From contig NZ_CP049857.1 of the NCBI RefSeq assembly GCF_011299555.1, forward strand, positions 1,798,001 to 1,862,000: 64,000 nucleotides of DNA. Direction: 5' to 3'. Of this stretch, positions 57,477 through 64,000 are shown one piece after another. The notes under the pieces are model-generated. The model had not been told where the DNA came from. It saw nothing but the letters and a program-made list of their open reading frames with translations, and did no database searches. Each line of letters opens with the position of its first letter. Positions within the stretch are counted from its first letter, which is position 1. The DNA is from Dysgonomonas sp. HDW5A. Lineage in GTDB: Bacteria; Bacteroidota; Bacteroidia; Bacteroidales; Dysgonomonadaceae. The translations under genes were made by a program, and so were the position numbers.

Positions 57477-58589
57477 CTATTCATTTATTATTGATAATAT
57501 GGTTTGAAGCTTATATTCGGTTTCTTTCCATTCCGATATAAGTTCAGATGAAGGAAGTATTCCTCCTCCTGCAAATAATCTCAGGTTTTGTTTGAATATT
57601 TGCATGCACCTCAAATTTACGAATAAATCTGTTTTGTTATCTACATCCAGGTAACCTAAAAAACCGGAATAGTATTTTCGGTCGTACCCTTCGTTCTTGG
57701 TAATGAAGTCAAATGCTTCTTTTTTGGGGAAACCACAAACGGCAGGACTTGGGTGAAGCAGGTTCAATAAACTTCCGATTTTGGAGGAATCATCTATATG
57801 AAAAGAAAATTCACTTTTGAGATGTGCCAGATTTCCCGACCGAATAGTCTTGGGCTCACTGTAAGTTGATTTTATACCCGCCTTTATCAGTTGTTGCTGC
57901 ATATATTCAACCACAATCTGTTGTTCGAGGCGGTTTTTATCATCCCAGATTACGGCATCATCCTTAGATATTTTCTTGGTTCCGGCTAATGCGTCGGTCT
58001 TCCAGTTTCCGTTTTTTCCCGACACTAGTATTTCGGGAGAACAGCCGAGCCATGTTCCTGATTCGGGAGTATGGCATAAGAAGATGAAATTATCGGGATA
58101 TTTTTTACATGCATTTAGAAAGGATAGTCCGCCAGAGAACTCTTCGTTCCGAGCAAGTTCGAAAGTACGTGAAAGTACCAGTTTTTTTAATGTATCACCA
58201 ATTAGCGACTCATGGAATGCAGTATACCCTTTCTGATAATGATCGAATGATGTGGCTTTGGATGGTTCGAAAAAGCTAGAGGATGGCTCATTTGTATGCT
58301 TTTCGAAGGCTGAGTTGGAAAGATAGCTGAAAATAGCTTCTTCTCCCGTCAATACTACCTCAGGCTGAATTAATACTATTGGAGCTGCCTTTGATATCTG
58401 AAAAGGTGCAATAACAAATCCTCTTCTGTTATTCAGTTCTAATAGGTTCGTGAATGTTTCGGATTGGTCTGAGGTTTGTAATACCAAACGTATGTCGTGC
58501 TCGCCCGGTAAGCGGTATAGGGCAAAACTAATATTCTTATCGATCAGTAAATCAAAAAAACTATATTTTAGATGTTCTCTAAATTCCAT
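57477..58589 (-). CDS. menF: Isochorismate synthase
   Basis: 370 residues, chorismate-binding fold. LVLSRTFELA, HTPESGTWLGCSPEILV, DALAGTKKI, HLKSEFSFHID and PSPAVCGFPKKEAF, then YSGFLGY are the conserved blocks of MenF/EntC enzymes. First gene of menF-menD-menB; chorismate to isochorismate. A hairpin repeat lies 18 bases upstream of its start. Confidence 0.95.
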   Translation of the reverse strand: MEFREHLKYSFFDLLIDKNISFALYRLPGEHDIRLVLQTSDQSETFTNLLELNNRRGFVIAPFQISKAAPIVLIQPEVVLTGEEAIFSYLSNSAFEKHTNEPSSSFFEPSKATSFDHYQKGYTAFHESLIGDTLKKLVLSRTFELARNEEFSGGLSFLNACKKYPDNFIFLCHTPESGTWLGCSPEILVSGKNGNWKTDALAGTKKISKDDAVIWDDKNRLEQQIVVEYMQQQLIKAGIKSTYSEPKTIRSGNLAHLKSEFSFHIDDSSKIGSLLNLLHPSPAVCGFPKKEAFDFITKNEGYDRKYYSGFLGYLDVDNKTDLFVNLRCMQIFKQNLRLFAGGGILPSSELISEWKETEYKLQTILSIINE

Positions 58590-58606
58590 GATTAAAAATT
58601 CAAACT

Positions 58607-58625
58607 AAGGTCTCAGACCTTTTTA
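58607..58625 (+). repeat. AAGGTC-hairpin repeat upstream of menF
   Basis: AAGGTC-TCA-GACCTT with five T, T-run pointing away from menF. The bases after it (ATACTATT, then GGTAAGATATAA) resemble those after the 28224 copy. Confidence 0.72.
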
Positions 58626-58897
58626 TACTATTCAGGTAAGATATAATCGCTGCAAATGGTTGTTAATCTTGAAGTATATCAGTAACTACTTATATTTACC
58701 CATTCTTTGGATTACGGCGATCCGTAAAAACATGCTAAATTAGAGTTTATTCTATTGAAAATTGTATTTTTTTCCTTAATAAATACTCTAAAAGTTAAAT
58801 GAGTGCTTAATATAGGGAAAAGGTGCTGATGTTATTACTCTGATTTATGGTAAAATATTAGGAATTTAAAAACATGCTATTGATAAATTTATTTTCC

Positions 58898-58905
58898 TAT
58901 TTTTG
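58898..58905 (+). promoter_or_regulatory. -7 box of the XRE regulator gene
   Basis: TATTTTTG, 20 bases before ATG 58925. It makes the earlier ATG at 58874 impossible as a start from this promoter. Confidence 0.65.
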
Positions 58906-58924
58906 TAATATAGAAAACTTTATA

Positions 58925-59323
58925 ATGAAAACAATGGAAGCAACCACAGTTAAAGGAAATAATCACGGAGCAAATGTAAGACGCTGGAGAGAGTGGAGAA
59001 ACGTAAAACAGGATGTTCTGGCTGATAGTATAGGTGTATCACAAGCTACACTGTCGAGTTATGAAAAAAAAGATAAACTGGATCAGGAAATCTTGGTAAA
59101 AATAGCCAAAGTCTTAGATATTCCTGTGGAAGCTATTACTGAGATCGGTTCTGATACTTCTGTGAATATTTTCTCAGGTAGTTGGAATGATAATTCAGTT
59201 GCTCAAAATATTAATCCAACTTTTAACCCGATTGATAAAATCGTTGAACTTTATGATAAACTTCTAGAAACTGAAAGAGAAAAAGTGAAATTACTTGAAG
59301 AGGTATTGAACGGGAAAAAGTGA
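58925..59323 (+). CDS. XRE-family transcriptional regulator
   Basis: 132 residues from ATG 58925. A helix-turn-helix of the Cro/C1 type at about residues 13-65: VRRWREWRNVKQDVLADSIG, VSQATLSSYEKKDKL, IAKVLDIPVEAI. The C-terminal tail has a short coiled segment (IDKIVELYDKLLETEREKVKLLEEV), suited to dimers. Similar small regulators in Bacteroidetes often have the SGSWNDNS-like middle. Target unknown; divergent from menF. Confidence 0.85.
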   Translation: MKTMEATTVKGNNHGANVRRWREWRNVKQDVLADSIGVSQATLSSYEKKDKLDQEILVKIAKVLDIPVEAITEIGSDTSVNIFSGSWNDNSVAQNINPTFNPIDKIVELYDKLLETEREKVKLLEEVLNGKK

Positions 59324-59416
59324 ATTCTCTGATGGTGCTGATATAGCATAACTTAAACACAAAGTTCACAAAGGTGTTTTTTATAAAGAACACCATTTAA
59401 ATATAAGCTCTAATCG

Positions 59417-59455
59417 AAAAAAGCACCTGTAATTAATAATTGCAGGTGCTTTTTT
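59417..59455. terminator. Bidirectional terminator
   Basis: Thirteen-pair perfect stem with A6/T6 base (59417-59429 with 59443-59455), between the XRE gene and the convergent phosphatase gene. Confidence 0.93.
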
Positions 59456-59479
59456 GATTTTCGAAGGGTGTGTTATTTT

Positions 59480-59938
59480 TTAGGCTTTAAACTGTTTTTC
59501 TATGATTTTTTCACAAGCTAATAAAATAAGATCGTAAGCATAATCAAAATCTTTCTCTTCGCCATGAAAGGGATCGGGAACATCCTGACTAACTGAAGGA
59601 TTAACCTCGTTCATTAATAACCTTAATTTATGATGTTTGTCTTTTGGAGCCATTTCTTGCATAAAATCAAGTATATCTTGAGACATGGCATAGATGATAT
59701 CAAAATCGTCAAAATCCTCTGTCGTTAATAGTCTGCATTTATGGCAACTGATATCTATATTGTGTTTTTGGGCTGTATGAATAGCACGCGAATCGGGTGC
59801 TTTACCAATATGAAATGCTTTAATAGCAGCACTATCAATCTCCCAGTTGAGTTTATTACTAGCTGATAATTCTCTTAAAACCCCTTCCGCTAGAGGTGAG
59901 CGGCAAATATTACCTTTGCAAACCATTAATATTTTCAT
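59480..59938 (-). CDS. Low-molecular-weight protein tyrosine phosphatase
   Basis: 152 residues. Active-site loop VCKGNICRSPLAEG (CX5RS) at residues 6-19, and the general acid in DVPDPFHG near 128. In Gram-negatives such enzymes (Wzb type) often act on tyrosine kinases of capsule export. The adjacent divergent glycan cluster fits that idea, but no kinase is in view. Confidence 0.93.
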   Translation of the reverse strand: MKILMVCKGNICRSPLAEGVLRELSASNKLNWEIDSAAIKAFHIGKAPDSRAIHTAQKHNIDISCHKCRLLTTEDFDDFDIIYAMSQDILDFMQEMAPKDKHHKLRLLMNEVNPSVSQDVPDPFHGEEKDFDYAYDLILLACEKIIEKQFKA

Positions 59939-60101
59939 TTCTTGTATTTTTAGTATTATACGTTGCTAAATATTTAAAATAATAGTAAATGTAACATAAT
60001 TTTGTGTAAACCAGATAATTTACTACTTTTAGAAATCCTAATCTAGAATTCTATTTTGATTAGTATATGTTAGTATCAGCACAATCTTATTAATAAAACA
60101 A

Positions 60102-61073
60102 ATGGAGATCATATTAATTGGCAGTCAAGCTGACACCCAAACGCTATCAACTATTATAAACGAAGAGTTACATCTTCAATGTTGTTCTATGAGTTTTGAA
60201 GATATCTCTACAAAAAGGCCTTGTGAGAGTAACGATCAGGTTTTTATCCTTGCTGCCCGAAAACCCTCTTTTCAAGCAGCAGCAAATGCATTGGCATATA
60301 TCAAGACGCATAAACCTACAGCTTATATCATGCTACTAGCCGAAGATAAAGATGTGGAGCTAATGGGAGCGGCTTTGGAATATGGAGTAAATAATTTCTG
60401 GGTATTAACTGTAATCAGCGAAAGCGTCAGAGATAAAATTGTAGATCAGCTTAGAACACTTGCTCAGCAGAAAAAAAGAAAAAAGATACTTGCTATCGGA
60501 GCACATCCGGATGATGTAGAGATTGGCTGTGGAGGAACTATGCTCAAGCATATTGCTAAAAATGATGAAGTGATGATCTTAACATTAACCAGAGGAGCAG
60601 TAGGTGGTGATACGGAGAAACGTTATCTGGAGGCAAAAGCTGCGTCCGCATTTCTTCATGCTACTTTGATAATCAGTAATCTCGAAGATACATCCGTTTC
60701 GGAAGGACCTAAAACTATTCGGGTTATAGAGGAGGTTATCCATAATTTTCAACCGGATATTATTTATACTCATAGTGTAAATGATAATCATAAAGATCAT
60801 AGAAACACGCATTTGGCTACTATAATAGCTGCCCGAACGATAGATGAGGTGTATGCATATCAGGCTCCCTCTACCAATATAAATTTTCATCCTCAGAAAT
60901 TTGAGAGCATTGATAATTTTTTAGATTTAAAGTTACAGCTCATCGCTTTCCATGAAACACAAAAAAGTAAAGCTGTTTATCTAAAAGACGAGATAATAAA
61001 AGCTACTGCTATTTATTGGGGACGTTATGCAAACTATAAAGCAATAGAACCTTTTGAGATAATTAAATCTTAA
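60102..61073 (+). CDS. PIG-L family deacetylase with receiver-like N-terminal domain
   Basis: 323 residues. The C-terminal part (about 126-323) is a PIG-L/LmbE zinc deacetylase: AIGAHPDDVEIGCGG (HPDD zinc motif) and THSVNDNHKDHRNTH. The first 120 residues look like a response-regulator receiver fold (IMLLAEDKDVELMGAALEYGVNNFW is like helix 4 and strand 5) but the phosphorylated aspartate position reads FILAARK and the conserved lysine is absent, so it is a pseudo-receiver. First gene of a glycan cluster; the ATP-grasp gene follows by 16 bases. Substrate likely an N-acetyl sugar. Confidence 0.85.
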   Translation: MEIILIGSQADTQTLSTIINEELHLQCCSMSFEDISTKRPCESNDQVFILAARKPSFQAAANALAYIKTHKPTAYIMLLAEDKDVELMGAALEYGVNNFWVLTVISESVRDKIVDQLRTLAQQKKRKKILAIGAHPDDVEIGCGGTMLKHIAKNDEVMILTLTRGAVGGDTEKRYLEAKAASAFLHATLIISNLEDTSVSEGPKTIRVIEEVIHNFQPDIIYTHSVNDNHKDHRNTHLATIIAARTIDEVYAYQAPSTNINFHPQKFESIDNFLDLKLQLIAFHETQKSKAVYLKDEIIKATAIYWGRYANYKAIEPFEIIKS

Positions 61074-61089
61074 CCAAATAATTTAGAAT

Positions 61090-62097
61090 ATGGCTGTAAA
61101 AATATTAATTACAGGCGCCGGAGGCCCCGCCGCAATTTGTGCTTACAAAGCATTAAAAGACAAATCCTATGATTTCTTTATGGCCGATATGGACCCCTTG
61201 GCAACAGGTCTTTATTTTGTAGAACCGGCCAAAAGATTGGTTATTCCGGGAGGAGTTACACCCGGGTTTAATGAAGTTATTTTGCGTTTATGTAAACAGC
61301 ATCAGATAGATATACTTATTCCTACCGTTGATGTTGAGTTGGTGCCAATAATGAAAATAGAAGAATCTTTTAATGCAATAGGCTGTCGTATAGTTAGCTG
61401 TAGGGCAGAAGTATTAGATGTAATTCTGGATAAGCTCAAACTAATGGAAAAATGTAACGGTAAAGTTATTTTACCTGAATTTCAGTCGTTGGAAGAGTAT
61501 TTGATAAACCCACAGATCAGCTCAAATAAACTTGTATTTAAGCCACGAAGCGGTAGTGGTTCGCGAGGTATTATTATTACTTCTGCTCCTGATCGCAATA
61601 TTTTGGAAAAGCTGAGGATGGAAAATTACATGGTTCAGGAATTTATTGGAGGAAAAGAATATAGTATCGATGTAATGCTTAATAACGATAGCTCGGTGGC
61701 TGCAGCAGTAGTTCGAGAGCGTCTCAAAGTAGATTCGGGGGTAGTTGTTGCTTCTAAAACTATTAAAAATGAAGCGATACAAGATTACTGTATAAAAATA
61801 GCTCAAGCAGTAGGAGTTACATACGGGGCAAACATTCAGGTAATTGTAGATGAAAAAGGAACCCCTTATTTACTTGAAATTAATCCTAGATTTTCAGGAG
61901 GATTGAGTTTGGTTGTAGAAAGTGGCGCTAATATTCCGTTGATGTGCGTTGAACATGCACTTTCGGGTGAGCCTATACCCTATTCCGATTATAAAGAATT
62001 AGCTATGGTTCGTTATTATGAGGAAATATATATGGCCGACTCTGAGTTTGGCAAGCACCAGAAGGCACTCGTGTCAAAGGCACTGGAAGTCTCATAA
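61090..62097 (+). CDS. ATP-grasp enzyme (CarB-like)
   Basis: 335 residues. N-terminal Rossmann-like part (ILITGAGGPAAICAYKAL), then the ATP-grasp fold: KPRSGSGSRGIIIT (glycine-rich lid), MVQEFIGGKEYSIDVM, and the metal-binding LLEINPRFSGG. Resembles CarB-type ligases found in surface-polysaccharide and peptide-modifying clusters. It probably forms an amide or ester bond on a glycan or its precursor; the substrates cannot be read. Lies between the PIG-L and GT2 genes. Confidence 0.85.
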   Translation: MAVKILITGAGGPAAICAYKALKDKSYDFFMADMDPLATGLYFVEPAKRLVIPGGVTPGFNEVILRLCKQHQIDILIPTVDVELVPIMKIEESFNAIGCRIVSCRAEVLDVILDKLKLMEKCNGKVILPEFQSLEEYLINPQISSNKLVFKPRSGSGSRGIIITSAPDRNILEKLRMENYMVQEFIGGKEYSIDVMLNNDSSVAAAVVRERLKVDSGVVVASKTIKNEAIQDYCIKIAQAVGVTYGANIQVIVDEKGTPYLLEINPRFSGGLSLVVESGANIPLMCVEHALSGEPIPYSDYKELAMVRYYEEIYMADSEFGKHQKALVSKALEVS

Positions 62098-62137
62098 CAA
62101 TGGTATTGTTTAAAAAAAGTTGAAGTAAATTATAAAT

Positions 62138-63634
62138 ATGATTATAGGTCTAAAAATTCTTTTGACTTTTTTTGTCCTCTTAGGTGCTCTTCCTTTATTT
62201 GCATCTCTATATCAGTTTTTTTTGGTCATTTTTCATTCAAAACTTAATCATTATAAACTGGCTAGGCCTATTACGCCTAAAGTAGCGGTGGTGATTCCTT
62301 GTTGGAACGAGGCTGATGTGATAGGAAATACGATAGAGCACTTGTTGTCTATGGATTATCCACTTGAATCTTTAAAACTTTATGTAGTAGATGATGCAAG
62401 TACGGATAATACTTTCGAAATAGTGAATGAAAAATTGAAACTATATCCTGACAATATACGCTATGTAAAGAGAGAAAAAGGCGGTGAAGGAAAGGCACAT
62501 ACGCTCAATGCCGGAATTAAAGTACTATTAGAAGAGGATTGGGCCGAAGCTGTTTTAATTATTGATGCGGATATTCTTTTCGAGGAAAAAACCCTTAGGA
62601 AGATGGTTCGACATCTTGCCGATCCGGATGTAGGAGCTGTAATGGCCTATATAAAAGAAGGGTCAGTATCTAACACGTTAGTCCATAAATTTGTAGCATT
62701 TGAATATATTTGTGCACAAGCTGCCAGTCGGAGAGCGCAGAATGTATTAGGGGTTACCGCATGTCTGGCAGGAGGGGCACAGCTGCTTACTAAGGAAAAT
62801 CTGATAGCGATAGGAGGGAAGATCGATACTTCATCTCTGGCTGAAGATACTTTTACTACTTTCAATACCCAGCTGACCGGGCGAAAAACCATTTTTGATC
62901 CTTATGCTATTGTTTGGGCAGAAGAGCCGAATTGTTTAGTCGCATTATGGAAGCAAAGGCTGCGGTGGGCAAGAGGTAATGTTCAGGTGACCAAAGCTTT
63001 TAAGCATATATGGCTTAATAAGAAAATTGGAAACCTGGGTTCTTTTAGCTTTTCTTTTATCTGGTTTACGATTATGCTCATGCCTTTGTTGATGATATTG
63101 TCATCGATAGGACTTACGGGTTTATTTTTTCTTGACTTCCCTTATTCATGGTTCATATTTAAACAATTTTGGATACTCAATACCTTTACGGATCTGTTTA
63201 TTATTTTGACTTGTAATTTTTTAGACCCGAAAACAGCGAAAAGAACACGGCTCGAAGGGCTTTTGTTTCCCGGTATAATATCCCTGTGTTTAATTATTCT
63301 TTCCGTTTATCCTAATCTTCTGGATAAATTGTTGGATATAATGGTTCTTGCGAATGATGGAAATCATCTTTATTTCGGGCTTGATTTCAAATCATTTATT
63401 ATTGTTTTCTTCCTGTATCTTTGGGTTGCTCTATGTATGGTTGTATCTTTTATGGCATATTATACCGAGAAAAAAGGTTTTCCATTATTTATCTCACGTA
63501 CACTCTTGCTTATTGGTGGGTATGGTCCTTTCTTATGTGCTGTCACATTTGCTTCTTACATAAAAGAAATAACCAAGTCGGAAATGAAATGGGATAAAAC
63601 TCGGAAAACAGGTAACTTACAGAAAAATGGCTGA
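62138..63634 (+). CDS. Membrane glycosyltransferase family 2 (processive type)
   Basis: 498 residues. One N-terminal helix (about 3-30), a GT-A domain (about 45-290) and four or five helices after 300. Catalytic set: VVIPCWNEAD, VVDDASTDNT, IDADILFEE (DxD-like), LAEDTFTT, and QRLRWARGN (QxxRW of cellulose- and PNAG-synthase-like enzymes). It probably polymerises and exports a sugar chain across the inner membrane. Closest functional parallels are YaiP and PgaC/BcsA. Confidence 0.92.
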   Translation: MIIGLKILLTFFVLLGALPLFASLYQFFLVIFHSKLNHYKLARPITPKVAVVIPCWNEADVIGNTIEHLLSMDYPLESLKLYVVDDASTDNTFEIVNEKLKLYPDNIRYVKREKGGEGKAHTLNAGIKVLLEEDWAEAVLIIDADILFEEKTLRKMVRHLADPDVGAVMAYIKEGSVSNTLVHKFVAFEYICAQAASRRAQNVLGVTACLAGGAQLLTKENLIAIGGKIDTSSLAEDTFTTFNTQLTGRKTIFDPYAIVWAEEPNCLVALWKQRLRWARGNVQVTKAFKHIWLNKKIGNLGSFSFSFIWFTIMLMPLLMILSSIGLTGLFFLDFPYSWFIFKQFWILNTFTDLFIILTCNFLDPKTAKRTRLEGLLFPGIISLCLIILSVYPNLLDKLLDIMVLANDGNHLYFGLDFKSFIIVFFLYLWVALCMVVSFMAYYTEKKGFPLFISRTLLLIGGYGPFLCAVTFASYIKEITKSEMKWDKTRKTGNLQKNG

Positions 63635-63637
63635 TTA

Positions 63638-63826
63638 ATGAAGAAAGAAGAAAAAGATAAGATGGACAATGATGCTCGAAAAGAATTAGCGAGGGAAAGA
63701 AAAATAACTTACCTACAGATTATCTCAATCGTAATTCTTTTGATTCTCGGTACTTTACTGGCTCTCTTTTCAGACGATGAAGCATATATAGCAATCTGTA
63801 TACGAGAATTATTTGGTAGGCAGTAG
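63638..63826 (+). CDS. Small single-helix membrane protein after GT2
   Basis: 62 residues: a highly charged N-terminus (about 1-23, Lys/Glu/Arg/Asp) and one membrane helix (YLQIISIVILLILGTLLALF). It starts three bases after the GT2 stop. In size and place it recalls the small accessory subunits of exopolysaccharide synthases, such as PgaD-like helpers, but I see no family signature. Confidence 0.6.
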   Translation: MKKEEKDKMDNDARKELARERKITYLQIISIVILLILGTLLALFSDDEAYIAICIRELFGRQ

Positions 63827-63844
63827 AATGTAGATGTTGCTGTT

Positions 63845-64000
63845 TTATAGAAGTTTATAGCTGATGCCTAAGCTGGCAATATGTAAATTCCAACTACCGA
63901 CATTATCATTTTTCTTAAAATGATTGTAAGTATAGTTAACGCCTAGATATAGTTTTTTCGAAATAGGGAATGTTGTGTTAAAATTGAATCCATAGTATTT
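63845..64000 (-). CDS. C-terminal end of an outer-membrane beta-barrel protein (YaiO-like?)
   Basis: Reverse strand is open from the window edge to TAA at 63845-63847, 51 residues: alternating aromatic strands (KYYGFNFNTTFP, KLYLGVNYTYNHF, SWNLHIASLGISYKLL), the ending of an outer-membrane barrel. YaiO is a guess from neighbours (PIG-L, GT2) and barrel pattern. The 5' part lies beyond base 64000. Confidence 0.6.
   Translation of the reverse strand, partial: KYYGFNFNTTFPISKKLYLGVNYTYNHFKKNDNVGSWNLHIASLGISYKLL

Larger units (their letters stand above)
58590..58924. other. Divergent region between menF and the XRE regulator
   Basis: 335 bases, AT-rich. It contains the hairpin repeat at 58607 and the XRE promoter at 58898. 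I do not see a convincing -7 box for menF. Confidence 0.4.

Overview
The window reads as a chromosomal segment of a Bacteroidota bacterium, most like the Bacteroidales and plausibly Dysgonomonas or a relative. The evidence is AT-rich DNA, promoters of the Bacteroidetes type (TTTG, about 19 bases, then TAnnTTTG) before many genes, few Shine-Dalgarno sites, SusC-like TonB receptor architecture, and a full set of Bacteroidales housekeeping proteins (AsnA, NadABC, MenFDBCE, DUF5063, DUF2156, WG-repeat protein). Genus is an inference; no rRNA is present.

Layout. Bases 1-8943 are an accessory island. It carries a type III restriction-modification operon whose mod and res genes are separated by an SMC/ABC-like ATPase and a DUF4276 (Toprim-like) protein, followed by a GIY-YIG protein, all overlapping or nearly touching. 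A non-coding stretch with a likely small RNA follows, then a terminase-small-subunit-like gene and a tyrosine recombinase next to the 3' end of tRNA-Leu. Bases 8943-9106 hold tRNA-Leu(UAA) and tRNA-Gly(GCC). Bases 9298-27400 are core genes: aldo/keto reductase with a Rieske-like lipoprotein, TauE exporter with DUF1634, RlmI-type methyltransferase, exonuclease, DUF5063, WG-repeat protein, GT14 and DUF6056 glycan genes, OmpA, Gfo/Idh/MocA, dihydroorotase, EamA transporter, YiaA and hydrolases.

Bases 28376-29622 hold the most unusual arrangement. A promoter and start codon precede a perfect 24-unit AG repeat. Of the three frames leaving the repeat only one stays open; it runs across an intrinsic terminator and ends five bases before the start of a secreted C1q-like surface protein. 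This looks like a phase-variable leader that could switch the surface gene through attenuation.

Bases 29681-42460 hold acyltransferases, SUI1, an AddA-like helicase-nuclease, a type-23-toxin-like secreted protein, AsnA, small membrane proteins and UvrA. Bases 42542-47203 hold a GlcNAc-kinase-like protein and nadA-nadB-nadC (de novo NAD). Bases 47505-51917 hold a TonB-dependent receptor and a beta-helix lipoprotein. Bases 52032-58589 are the menaquinone genes menF-menD-menB and menC-menE, split by 778 bases of structured non-coding DNA. Bases 58925-64000 hold an XRE regulator, a tyrosine phosphatase and a glycan cluster (PIG-L deacetylase, ATP-grasp, membrane GT2, small membrane protein, and the end of an outer-membrane barrel) that resembles the gene content of E. 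coli yaiO-yaiP-yaiS.

A short palindromic repeat (AAGGTC, three bases, GACCTT) occurs nine times between 15.4 and 58.6 kb, always intergenic. Its pairing is kept by paired substitutions or G-U pairs.
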